Below, piece by piece: positions 45,393 through 53,726 of a stretch of 64,000 nucleotides of DNA. The stretch covers positions 3,038,001-3,102,000 of the forward strand of contig NZ_CP158687.1 of assembly GCF_040580765.1 (NCBI RefSeq). The letters run 5' to 3'. The notes under the pieces are model-generated. The model did not search any database. It had not been told where the DNA came from and worked only from the letters and a program-made list of their open reading frames with translations. Both the position numbers and the translations under genes were made by a program. How positions within the stretch are numbered: the first letter of the stretch is position 1; the number at the start of each line of letters is the position of its first letter. This DNA comes from Lentibacter algarum. Its GTDB lineage: Bacteria; Pseudomonadota; Alphaproteobacteria; Rhodobacterales; Rhodobacteraceae.

Positions 45393-46433
45393 TTACGAAG
45401 AATTGGATTTTTTGTGGCCGCGATGCCCGTAAGGGGTTTCCCCATACCTTGTTTTGAAATGGCGGGAAAAGACACCGTTGGAATTGAACCCCGCAGCCAT
45501 CGCAACCTCTAACACGGTCAGATCTGTTTCCATGAGCAGCGTCCTTGCGCGATCTAGTCGGATGTTGCGATAGGTCTGAGCAGGGGCTTCATCCAGCAAC
45601 TGCTTAAACTGGCGTTCAATCTGACGGCGCGAGATGCCAGCATGTTGCGCCAACTCGTCCAAAGTCAGCGGCGTCTCGATGTTATCATACATCGCACGCA
45701 GTACCGCTAAAACGCGCGGGTTTCGCGAGCTGATGGCTTTTGCGATTGAGGAACGTTGTTCGCTGCGCGTCGTGATGTCTGGTCCATTCAAACACATGTC
45801 AGAGACTGCGATAGCGAACTCTTCGCCATAGTCCTGCGCGATGATTGAGATCATCATTTCAGTCGCAGCAACACCCCCGCCGCAGGTCAGCAGATCACCG
45901 TCCTGCTCAAAGCGTTGTGGCGTTGGTGTCAAATCAGGAAAGGTCTCAGCAAAGCCGGGTTGATTTTCCCAGTGCAGAGTGAATTTCTTGCCTTTCAACA
46001 AACCTGCGCGTGCGAGTGTCGCGGCACCTGTGCAGACGCCGCCAAGCTTTCCTCCAAAGCGAGCATGACGGCGCACTTGACCAAGAATAGTATCAGACGC
46101 GATTTTGGTGCCGTTATTCCCGGAACACACAAAAAGGTATGTGTCCGGTTTCAGATCGTCGAGGCTGGCATGTACGCCGATGTCGATTCCTGAGGAGGAT
46201 GAAACAGCGGTGCCATCCTGGGAAAAGATGAGCCATCCATAAAGCGGTTTTTGCGCGAGTTGGTTAGCAATGCGCAATGGATCAAGAGCTGCACTAAAGG
46301 CGAGCAAGGTAAATTCAGGAAGAAGCAGAAACCCGAACCAACGGGTATCGGCGGGGTCTTGCACAGGAAAGCTGAACGCGCCTGCAGGTACGATGTCTGG
46401 TCGTGTAGGAGATTTCCCCGTGTCATTGTTCAT
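45393..46433 (-). CDS. GlxA/GbdR-type AraC-family transcriptional regulator
   Basis: A 346-residue regulator. The N-terminal DJ-1/PfpI-like domain (about 30-190) includes FGGKLGGVCTGAATLARAG with its Cys near 136, and two AraC helix-turn-helix motifs lie in the C-terminus (LDELAQHAGISRRQIERQF; NSNGVFSRHFKTRYGETPYG). Relatives are GbdR (glycine betaine), CdhR (carnitine) and ArgR, so a methylated amine or amino acid signal is plausible. It is 11 bp after phyH on the same strand. Confidence 0.88.
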   Translation of the reverse strand: MNNDTGKSPTRPDIVPAGAFSFPVQDPADTRWFGFLLLPEFTLLAFSAALDPLRIANQLAQKPLYGWLIFSQDGTAVSSSSGIDIGVHASLDDLKPDTYLFVCSGNNGTKIASDTILGQVRRHARFGGKLGGVCTGAATLARAGLLKGKKFTLHWENQPGFAETFPDLTPTPQRFEQDGDLLTCGGGVAATEMMISIIAQDYGEEFAIAVSDMCLNGPDITTRSEQRSSIAKAISSRNPRVLAVLRAMYDNIETPLTLDELAQHAGISRRQIERQFKQLLDEAPAQTYRNIRLDRARTLLMETDLTVLEVAMAAGFNSNGVFSRHFKTRYGETPYGHRGHKKSNSS

Positions 46434-46444
46434 AAAAAGGCTTC

Positions 46445-47248
46445 TTAGGTTTTGGAGTCTAGCAGCATCGGGAACCAGTCTGTCCGTAGCCGTTCGCCTG
46501 CTGTCATATCATGGCCAGGGAAGGGGGGCGATGTTGGACCGGGGCGTTCAACGTAGCGTGCGTCATCACCCAAGAGGCGCAAGGAAAACGCGCGGCGGCG
46601 GGTGCCTGCCTCGTTGCCGCGCGCGCCGTGTAGTGTGCGGTAGTTGAACGCCACCGCATCACCTGGTTCCATTTCGTATTCACGCACATCCATGCCTTCG
46701 GCATCCGGGTCAGGCACTTGCATGTAATCGTCATCATTTGGATAAAAGCTAGTCTCAGCCAGCCAACGCGTTGGCAGCACGGGCTTTTCCCAGCGATGCG
46801 ATCCCGCCACACACCGAAGCGAGGCTTGGCGTACCGGATCAAGCGGAGACCAGAAGCTGACTGTTTGTTCGCCCTCGACGAAATAATAGGGGCTGTCTTG
46901 GTGCCATGGGGTTGGTTTTGATGTGCCCGGTTCTTTGACCAGCACATGATCATGGAACATCTGCACGGTCTTTGAACCCATCAATTCAGCTGCAACCGCT
47001 GCTGCGGGGGATGCTTTGATAGCGGATTGGAATTCGGGAATGCGGGTCCAATTGCAATAATCGTCAAAGAACCGGCCGCCTTCGCCTTCTTTCAGGTTTT
47101 CGGCGGCATAGGGACCTGGTTCAGCCATGTTACGGGCCACGCCTGCGCGCAGTTCTTCGACCTGATCCTTGAACAGACCTTTAACAAGGACAACGCCGTC
47201 GCGCTGATAATCGTCGATATGCTCTTGGGTGATAAGGGGATGCGTCAT
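46445..47248 (-). CDS. Phytanoyl-CoA dioxygenase (PhyH) family Fe(II)/2-oxoglutarate oxygenase
   Basis: A 267-residue PhyH protein. The iron ligands are His and Asp in PTPWHQDSPYYFVEG near 114-128 and a distal His in FNYRTLHGARGN near 208, with a 2-oxoglutarate-binding Arg in TRRRAFSLRLLGDD. The family hydroxylates unactivated carbons; ectoine hydroxylase EctD is one relative. It probably acts on the substrate of this island. Paired with the aldolase-like gene it could make, then cleave, a 3-hydroxy amino acid. It is first in the phyH-glxA operon. Confidence 0.85.
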   Translation of the reverse strand: MTHPLITQEHIDDYQRDGVVLVKGLFKDQVEELRAGVARNMAEPGPYAAENLKEGEGGRFFDDYCNWTRIPEFQSAIKASPAAAVAAELMGSKTVQMFHDHVLVKEPGTSKPTPWHQDSPYYFVEGEQTVSFWSPLDPVRQASLRCVAGSHRWEKPVLPTRWLAETSFYPNDDDYMQVPDPDAEGMDVREYEMEPGDAVAFNYRTLHGARGNEAGTRRRAFSLRLLGDDARYVERPGPTSPPFPGHDMTAGERLRTDWFPMLLDSKT

Positions 47249-47363
47249 CAGAAATTGCCTTTCTATATTTCGAATATATGTTTTCGTAGAGCTTTAGAGG
47301 AAAACGTTAATTATTTCACCGTCGATTAACGGATCATTTTGACTGCAGCATCGCAAGGGTCTT

Positions 47364-48461
47364 TTAGAGGGCACCTAGGAATGTATCGTTCTCAGCAGCG
47401 CTGCCCATCGTAACACGGGCCCAATGTTCAAATGGGGCTTCTTGCCATGCTTTGATCAAGACACCTTTGTGGCGTAATTTTTCCGCGAGCTTATGGGCTG
47501 GGCCCCCTGTATCGAAGAACACAAAATTGGTTTGCGTTGGTGCGCATTGAAACCCCTTTGATGTCAATGCTGTAGAGACCCTTTGTCGCTCCTGCGTCGC
47601 GAGATCTGTCACCGAATTGAGGTGCGCCGTGTCGCCAAGTGCATGAGCCGCCGCAACTGCGGCCATGGCATTCACGCCAAAGGGATTGCGGGTTTTCATA
47701 AGTGCCTTGATGATCTGTGCATCGCCGGCGATCCCATAGCCGACGCGCGCGCCTGCTAGACCGTAGGCCTTGGAGAAGGTGCGCAGGACGATGTAGGGTT
47801 GTCCAGCCTCTGCCAGAATTTGAAGTGCATCGAACCGCTTGCTCTGCTCGATAAATTCAACATATGCCTCGTCGAAACAGATCAACGTTGCGGGGTCTGT
47901 CACATCGATCACCTGCCGAAATTCCATTTCGGTGATAGCGGGGCCTGCTGGGTTGCTGGGCGAGGAAAACATCAAAACGCGTGGCTTGGTGTGCAATGCA
48001 GTGCAAAGGCCTTCTGTGGGGAAAGACCAATCGTCGTTGAAAGGAATTTTGGTGACGGTGGCCCCAAACATCAAAGCGCCAAATTCGTGCAAGCCAAAGC
48101 TGGGGCAAATCGTAACTACGTTATCTTTCGGACGGATTACGGCGCGAAACAATGCCCCGATCAGGTCTTCTGACCCATTGCCGACGATGACTTGGTCTGG
48201 GTGCGCACCAACGGACCGAGCGATGAGGCCACGTAGATGCATGTTTGCAGCATCGGGATAACGAGCGACGCCAGTTGCCGCGTCCTGCATCGCTTTGACG
48301 GCATGTGGCGACGGGCCAAGGGGGCTTTCGTTGCTGTCAAGTTTAGCCAGACACTCAATGCCATAGGTCGCCTTGAACCGGTCCAAGGCAAGGCCCGCAT
48401 TATAATCTGGTAGGTTTGCGACTTCTGTGCGGATCAGGTCACTGGGGAACGGTTCTGACAT
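47364..48461 (-). CDS. Histidinol-phosphate aminotransferase-like PLP aminotransferase
   Basis: A 365-residue fold-type I aminotransferase. LDSNESPLGPSPHAVKAM is near 40-57, the Asp contacting the pyridine nitrogen lies in LICFDEAYVEFIEQS near 194, and the PLP-binding Lys in RTFSKAYGLAGARVGYG near 221-237. Sequence type is HisC. Its place in a catabolic operon with an uptake protein and a 2-hydroxy-acid dehydrogenase suggests an oxoacid/amino acid exchange role, such as imidazolepyruvate-histidine, rather than histidine synthesis. It starts 15 bp after the dehydrogenase stop. Confidence 0.85.
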   Translation of the reverse strand: MSEPFPSDLIRTEVANLPDYNAGLALDRFKATYGIECLAKLDSNESPLGPSPHAVKAMQDAATGVARYPDAANMHLRGLIARSVGAHPDQVIVGNGSEDLIGALFRAVIRPKDNVVTICPSFGLHEFGALMFGATVTKIPFNDDWSFPTEGLCTALHTKPRVLMFSSPSNPAGPAITEMEFRQVIDVTDPATLICFDEAYVEFIEQSKRFDALQILAEAGQPYIVLRTFSKAYGLAGARVGYGIAGDAQIIKALMKTRNPFGVNAMAAVAAAHALGDTAHLNSVTDLATQERQRVSTALTSKGFQCAPTQTNFVFFDTGGPAHKLAEKLRHKGVLIKAWQEAPFEHWARVTMGSAAENDTFLGAL

Positions 48462-48476
48462 TGGAATTCCTTGAAG

Positions 48477-49856
48477 TTATAGATCGAAGATCTTGCCTGG
48501 GTTCATGATATTGTCAGGATCGAGCGCGCGTTTAATCCGGCGCATCACACCAAGGGCGGGGCCATGCTCGTTCGGTAAATAGGCCTTCTTGCCCAGGCCC
48601 ACGCCATGTTCGCCCGTACTGGTTCCACCCATTTCAATCGCCATCTCGATGAGACTGGAATTGATATGATAGGCCTGCTTTGCCTCGACTTCGTTTTCGG
48701 GGTCATAAAGCAAGACAAGGTGAAAGTTCCCGTCGCCTACGTGACCCACAAGAGGAGCTTGAATATCCGTTGTCGCAACGACGCCCAAAATCGCGCTGAT
48801 ACAGGCAGGCAGTTTTGAAATCGGGACGCAGACGTCTGTTGAAATGCCTTTGATGCCAGGCCGCAATGCGCGGGATGCATAAAGCGCGTCATGGCGGATG
48901 CGCCAAAGTTTTGCAGCAGCTTCTGCCGTCTGGGCATGTTCGAACCTCAGTGCCGTTTCAGCGAGGCCCTCAAGAACCACAATGTCATTTTGAACTGTTG
49001 CAGCTGACCCGGTAAGCTCGATCCAAAGTGTTGGCCGTTCAGGGAGGCTTGTTTTCGAATATCTGTTGATCGCCTGCATCTGAAGCCCATCAGCAAGTTC
49101 GATCCGGTTGAGCGCTAGGCCGCATTGCAGCGCCATGACCACTGTCTGGGTTGCGTCTTCGATCGTGTTAAAACTGCACATCGCAGTTTGCGAGGCCTCA
49201 GGGATGCCAAACAGACGCAGGGTCAATTCAGTTATGATCCCTAGCGTCCCTTCAGAGCCAATCATCAGACGGGTCAAATCATAGCCAGCAGACGATTTAC
49301 GCGCACGGCCACCAGTCTTAATGATTTCGCCGTCAGGCATTACAACGGTCATGCCAAGGACCAGATCACGCATCGATCCATAGCGAACCGTTGTCGTGCC
49401 CGATGCGCGTGTGGCAGCCATACCGCCCAAAGTTGCGTGCGCACCAAGATCGACGGGAAAAAACAACCCAGTCGCGCGGAGATGCTCGTTCAGGGCCTGT
49501 CGCGTGACACCACATTGAACGGTGCAATCCATGTCATTGTCTTGCACGGACACGATCTGGTCCATTGCCGACATGTCGATGCTGATGCCACCATGGGGCG
49601 CATGTATCTGACCTTCGATGGAAGACCCTGCGCCAAACGGAATGACAGGCACGCCGTGTTTCGTACAAGCAGTCAGCACGTCGGACACATCTTGGGTCGA
49701 TGTCACCATGACAACGGCGTCTGGCCAAGCGGGAGGCAAATGGCTTTCGCCACTGCCATGGTGTTCGCGGGCTGCTTCTGACGTCAAAAGGCGGTCAGAG
49801 AATTGCAGCCGCAATGCGTTCAGTAGCGCGGTCAGATTCTCGGGCATGGATTGCAA
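48477..49856 (-). CDS. FAD-linked D-2-hydroxyacid dehydrogenase (GlcD/LDHD type)
   Basis: A 459-residue FAD enzyme. The FAD-binding domain has VPVIPFGAGSSIEGQIHAP near 70-88, DLGAHATLGGMAATRASGT near 135-153 and RLMIGSEGTLGIITELTLRL near 195-214. The C-terminal GlcD domain ends STGEHGVGLGKKAYL and MNPGKIFDL. It oxidises D-2-hydroxy acids such as D-lactate or glycolate with an electron acceptor. Between the binding protein and the HisC-like gene, it would turn an aryl-lactate into its oxoacid for transamination. Confidence 0.86.
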   Translation of the reverse strand: MQSMPENLTALLNALRLQFSDRLLTSEAAREHHGSGESHLPPAWPDAVVMVTSTQDVSDVLTACTKHGVPVIPFGAGSSIEGQIHAPHGGISIDMSAMDQIVSVQDNDMDCTVQCGVTRQALNEHLRATGLFFPVDLGAHATLGGMAATRASGTTTVRYGSMRDLVLGMTVVMPDGEIIKTGGRARKSSAGYDLTRLMIGSEGTLGIITELTLRLFGIPEASQTAMCSFNTIEDATQTVVMALQCGLALNRIELADGLQMQAINRYSKTSLPERPTLWIELTGSAATVQNDIVVLEGLAETALRFEHAQTAEAAAKLWRIRHDALYASRALRPGIKGISTDVCVPISKLPACISAILGVVATTDIQAPLVGHVGDGNFHLVLLYDPENEVEAKQAYHINSSLIEMAIEMGGTSTGEHGVGLGKKAYLPNEHGPALGVMRRIKRALDPDNIMNPGKIFDL

Positions 49857-49881
49857 ATTTCCTGATGTCTGACCCTTGAAC

Positions 49882-49903
49882 GGGCCGCAACATTGCGCGG
49901 CCC
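49882..49903 (-). promoter_or_regulatory. Stem-loop between the binding-protein gene and the dehydrogenase gene
   Basis: GGGCCGC (49882-49888) pairs with GCGGCCC (49897-49903), a perfect GC-rich 7-bp stem with an 8-base loop and no T-run. Such hairpins after ABC binding-protein genes protect the upstream mRNA and lower downstream expression. Confidence 0.6.
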
Positions 49904-49929
49904 GCCAAATTAGGATTTATCGCCAGTAA

Positions 49930-51486
49930 TTAGGCGGTGAACCACCAGCGTTCAGCACAGCGGTTGCCATCCAGATCCCAGTCACCTGAAATCGCGTCGC
50001 CGGTGGATACCTTGCTTGATTTCGCATCAAGGAAGTCAGCCCAAACAGGCGCAATAATGCCGCCATCTTCGGCAAGAAGCGCCTGACATTCGCCGTATAG
50101 TGCACGGCGTTTTGCATCGTCTCTTTCAGATCGGGCAGCGGTAAGCGCAACGTTAAAAGCATCATTGTCCCAGTTGGTTGCGTTGTAGCCACCCAATGCT
50201 TCGCGAGAATAGGCTAAGGATAACATGAGGTCTTCGTTGGCGCGGCCAGACCAGCGTGAGGCGAAGAACGGCTTTTTGCCCCAGATATTTGACCAGTAGC
50301 CATCTTCGGGCTCGCGCGAGACTTCGATCTTTATCCCTGCTGCTGCGGCGTGTTCGCTGAACAGCTGGGCTGCGTCAACGGCACCAGTGAAGGGCGTGTT
50401 TGAGGCGTGAAGGGTTGTCGTTAGACCTTCGGCGCCTGCTGCCTTTAGCAATGATTTCGCTTGCTCGGGATCATATTCGTGCTGTGCGATGTTGGGGTTG
50501 TGGTATTCGTAGGCTTCCGAGATCGGCTGATCGTTTGCAATGGAGCCGTAGCCGTTCAGTACCTTATCCACCATGTCCTGGCGATTGATGGACAATTTCA
50601 TCGCCTTGCGCACGCGCGCATCTGCAAACAACGGATCGGTTGCGATCATGCTGAAGGCGTAGTGGACCTTGCCTTGTGTCTGGATCAGGTCAATGCCCGG
50701 CATAGCCGACAACAAGCCAGCGGTGGTTGGATCGACCGAGTTCATCGCGTCAATTTCACCAGTTTGCAGCGCGGTTGTCCGGGCGTTTACATCACGAATT
50801 GCCAGCATCTGAACAGAGTCGAAATGAGCGCGGTCAGCCTTCCAATAGTTAGGGTTCTTACTGACGATTGATTTCACGCCGGGCTCGTAGGTTTCCAGGA
50901 TATAGGCGCCCGTCCCGATGCCAGCATCAAAGTTCGAATCGTCAGCAGGAACGATGGTCAGGTTGGTGAGTGCCATAATGGGCGGGAAACCTGCGTTCGG
51001 ACCGTTAAGGGTTATTGTGACTTCGTCCGGAGCAGTGGCTTGTACATCGCTTATAACAGCAACAAGAGATTTAGATTGTGAAATGCTTTCTTCGCCGCGG
51101 TGCAGGTTGATTGAGAATACGACATCGTCCGCGTCCATCGTCTTGCCGTTGTGGAACTCTACACCGCTGCGAAGTTTGAACGTCCAAACCGTGAGATCAT
51201 CATTAGCTTCCCAACTTGTCGCAAGCTCAGGAACCAACACGCCACCGGCTCCGATTTCGATCAGGTTGTTGCGGATCTGCCATTGGAGGTTCTGCATGAA
51301 TTTTGTTTCGGTCACTTGCGGGTCAAGTGTTTCACCTGAATCGAAGCTGCCGATCCCAATCCGCAAAGTGCCGCCTTGAGATGGTGTCGCAGCGCGCAAT
51401 GGCTGACCTGAGAGTCCAAGAAGCGTTGTTGCCCCAAGTGCACCGGCACCCAGCAGTACGCTGCGTCTGTTTGTCGAAAATGTCAT
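49930..51486 (-). CDS. ABC transporter substrate-binding protein, dipeptide/oligopeptide type
   Basis: A 518-residue SBP_bac_5 family protein. The start at 51486 gives a Tat-type signal peptide (MTFSTNRRSVLLGAGALGAT), so it is exported folded. Family motifs include DDVVFSINLHRGEE and VRKAMKLSINRQDMVDKVLN. It captures a peptide-like or opine-like solute in the periplasm for the Dpp-type permease at 55.9-59.4 kb. A GGGAG lies just before the ATG. It begins the sbp-dehydrogenase-aminotransferase operon and diverges from the LysR gene. Confidence 0.9.
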   Translation of the reverse strand: MTFSTNRRSVLLGAGALGATTLLGLSGQPLRAATPSQGGTLRIGIGSFDSGETLDPQVTETKFMQNLQWQIRNNLIEIGAGGVLVPELATSWEANDDLTVWTFKLRSGVEFHNGKTMDADDVVFSINLHRGEESISQSKSLVAVISDVQATAPDEVTITLNGPNAGFPPIMALTNLTIVPADDSNFDAGIGTGAYILETYEPGVKSIVSKNPNYWKADRAHFDSVQMLAIRDVNARTTALQTGEIDAMNSVDPTTAGLLSAMPGIDLIQTQGKVHYAFSMIATDPLFADARVRKAMKLSINRQDMVDKVLNGYGSIANDQPISEAYEYHNPNIAQHEYDPEQAKSLLKAAGAEGLTTTLHASNTPFTGAVDAAQLFSEHAAAAGIKIEVSREPEDGYWSNIWGKKPFFASRWSGRANEDLMLSLAYSREALGGYNATNWDNDAFNVALTAARSERDDAKRRALYGECQALLAEDGGIIAPVWADFLDAKSSKVSTGDAISGDWDLDGNRCAERWWFTA

Positions 51487-51579
51487 GATCTTCTCCCTTG
51501 ATGCTACACACCTTGTTGGAGGCGCGGCAGACGGCAAACCTTTGTGGTTGGCTATTATGTCTAATGTTATTACGATAAA

Positions 51580-51618
51580 TAGCGGTATTATACATGACAA
51601 ACGAGTTTTCTAGCGGTA
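51580..51618. repeat. Direct repeat TAGCGGTA, 31 bp apart, between sbp and lysR
   Basis: TAGCGGTA occurs at 51580-51587 and 51611-51618, a spacing of about three helical turns, in the divergent promoter region. It is a candidate binding site for the neighbouring LysR-type regulator. Confidence 0.5.
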
Positions 51619-51670
51619 CTGTTCAGGAATTCTGAATGGACGTTGGTATTCGCGACACAACAGGCAGGCT

Positions 51671-52573
51671 ATGCAATCAATTCTTCCGCCCCTACGGGCC
51701 ATGCATGCTTTTGAGAGCTTTGGAAGGCTTGGGTCGGTGAGTGCCGCCGCCAGAGAACTTGGCGTGACGCCGGGTGCAATCAGCCAACAAATCAAGCTGC
51801 TGGAAGAACATCTGCGAATGCCACTTATCGTGAAAGATGGGCGTCGTGCATCTCTCGCACCAAAAGCCAAAGCCTACCACGCCGTATTGTCGGCAGGGTT
51901 TGAAAAGCTGAAACAGGCTCAGCACTTGCTGTCGCAACAGGTTGCTGACCTGGATGTACATGTTTCTGGTTTGCCCACGCTCGTCCTCAAGTGGCTCAAC
52001 CCAAGACTTCACCATTTCGAGGCGCGATTTGGGGAAGCCTCCATTCGGTTGGAGGCAACCCATGTAGAGCCAGACCCAGAATTTCTGGATCATATGTTTC
52101 GAATTACTTACGGCACGGCGTCGCGTGTTTTTCCACATGCACGCGCCTTGTTTCGTGACACGTGCTTTCCCGTTTGTTCGCCTAAATTCCTGGAAGACTA
52201 CCCTGATGCGCTTGATCCTGAAAAGATCGCAGACCTCCCTTGGATCGATATTGATTGGGGCCCCGCATATTCAACGGTGCCACGATTATCTCACTGGCTG
52301 ATTGCGCAGGGTTTACCAATACCTGCCCACAAACCGATATCAGTTCATTCATTATCGAGTTCCGCGTTAGAGGCAGCGGCCAATGGGCAAGGCATTGCTT
52401 TGGCGCAATCTTCGTTTGCCTCGATCGACATCGAACTTGGCAGACTTGTCAAGGTGTCGCATGAATCTCTCCAGATGCCCGAGCCCTATTTTGTCTGCTG
52501 GGGGCCGCAAATGATGGAGAATGAGAAATCTCGGAACTTTCTGAATTGGGTGCTTTCGGAAGCGTCTGAATGA
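51671..52573 (+). CDS. LysR-family transcriptional regulator (GcvA-like)
   Basis: A 300-residue LysR regulator. The N-terminal winged helix-turn-helix (residues 6-65) includes GSVSAAARELGVTPGAISQQ and the effector domain fills 90-295. GcvA-type relatives sense glycine or amino-acid-related ligands. It is divergent from the sbp operon and precedes the Rieske operon by 111 bp, so it probably controls both. Confidence 0.92.
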   Translation: MQSILPPLRAMHAFESFGRLGSVSAAARELGVTPGAISQQIKLLEEHLRMPLIVKDGRRASLAPKAKAYHAVLSAGFEKLKQAQHLLSQQVADLDVHVSGLPTLVLKWLNPRLHHFEARFGEASIRLEATHVEPDPEFLDHMFRITYGTASRVFPHARALFRDTCFPVCSPKFLEDYPDALDPEKIADLPWIDIDWGPAYSTVPRLSHWLIAQGLPIPAHKPISVHSLSSSALEAAANGQGIALAQSSFASIDIELGRLVKVSHESLQMPEPYFVCWGPQMMENEKSRNFLNWVLSEASE

Positions 52574-52596
52574 ATGTTTAGGTAGGCTAAACATTC
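52572..52596. promoter_or_regulatory. 10-bp inverted repeat in front of the Rieske operon
   Basis: GAATGTTTAG (52572-52581) pairs perfectly with CTAAACATTC (52587-52596), loop GTAGG. No T-run follows directly, so an operator is as likely as a lysR terminator. The core TTTAG-N5-CTAAA recurs at 59502-59516. Confidence 0.65.
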
Positions 52597-52684
52597 GCCG
52601 ACCAATGCTCGGTTTTTTCCAAGTGCGGCATAGAGTACCAATGACTGAAATCTGCCAATGGTCCCGAGTCAGCAAGGAAATTTC

Positions 52685-53725
52685 ATGTTTTTGAAGAATG
52701 CATGGTACGTCGCCGCCTGGAGCGAAGAAATTGTCAACACATTGCAGCAGGTTAAAGTGCTGGGCGAGAAGATTTGCATGTTCCGTAATGATGAAGGTGA
52801 AGTCATCGCCATGGAAGATGCCTGCCCACATCGCAAACTGCCGCTGTCCAAAGGTCGGATCAAAAACAACAACGTCGAATGTGGCTATCACGGTCTGACT
52901 TTTGATTGTGCCGGCCAATGTGTTTGGGCACCGGGTGGTGGACGTATTCCATCCGCGGCGCGCGTGCGTCCCTATCCCGTGCATGAAAAATACGGTCTGG
53001 TATGGATCTGGATGGGCAATGCCGCAATTGCCGACGTGGAAGACATTATCGACATTCCGAATTTTGACAGCCCCGAATGGGGGATCAACCGCGGTGCCGC
53101 GATGGAGTTGAACTGCAACTATCTGTTGATGTGCGACAACCTGCTCGACCCCACGCATGTCGCTTGGGTGCATGAATCTTCTTTTGCGACGGCGGCGACC
53201 AAGGACACGCCCTTGCGTGTGACCAAAACCGATACTGGCGTTATCGTGCACCGCTGGATGATGGACCACGAGCCAGCGCCATTTTATAAAAAGGTCGTTG
53301 AATTCGAAGGCAATTGTGACCGCCTGCAGCACTACGAAGTCCGCTACCCGAGCCACGCGTTGGTCCGCGCCGTGTTTACCCCTGCGGGGACGGGTGGTGT
53401 TGACGGTGCTCTGCACGAGAAAACCTTTGTCATGGACAGCTACAACTTTATGACGCCAACTACCGAGACCGAAACTCGCTACTATTGGTTCCAATTGCGC
53501 AACATCCGACCTGATGATGAAGAGCTTTCAAAGATGATGAGCGAGGACGTACGCGGTGCATTCGAGGAGGACCGTGCGGTGCTCGACCAAGTGCAGATTG
53601 GGATGAATGAAAAGACATCTCCGCACATCGATCTTGGCATTGATGCGGGCCAGTTGCGGTTCCGTCGTCAACTAGAAGCGATGATCGCAGAAGAGGCGAT
53701 GGTTGACGCCAAAATGAGTCAGTAA
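52685..53725 (+). CDS. Rieske non-heme iron oxygenase, VanA-type (putative demethylase)
   Basis: A 346-residue oxygenase alpha subunit. The Rieske [2Fe-2S] ligands are in DACPHRKLPLSKG (Cys-x-His near 46-48) and VECGYHGLTFD (Cys-x2-His near 66-69). The mononuclear iron site is NLLDPTHVAWVHE near 155-167, where Asp and two His follow the D-x2-H-x4-H pattern. VanA-type enzymes remove O- or N-methyl groups. The ATG at 52685 has AAGGAA upstream. Its reductase begins one base after the stop. The substrate is unknown. Confidence 0.9.
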   Translation: MFLKNAWYVAAWSEEIVNTLQQVKVLGEKICMFRNDEGEVIAMEDACPHRKLPLSKGRIKNNNVECGYHGLTFDCAGQCVWAPGGGRIPSAARVRPYPVHEKYGLVWIWMGNAAIADVEDIIDIPNFDSPEWGINRGAAMELNCNYLLMCDNLLDPTHVAWVHESSFATAATKDTPLRVTKTDTGVIVHRWMMDHEPAPFYKKVVEFEGNCDRLQHYEVRYPSHALVRAVFTPAGTGGVDGALHEKTFVMDSYNFMTPTTETETRYYWFQLRNIRPDDEELSKMMSEDVRGAFEEDRAVLDQVQIGMNEKTSPHIDLGIDAGQLRFRRQLEAMIAEEAMVDAKMSQ

Positions 53726-53726
53726 G

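Noticed and set aside
52367..53494. Minus-strand open frame of 375 codons
   Set aside because: It is the antisense shadow of the LysR end and the Rieske gene; codon pattern of the Rieske gene explains its openness.
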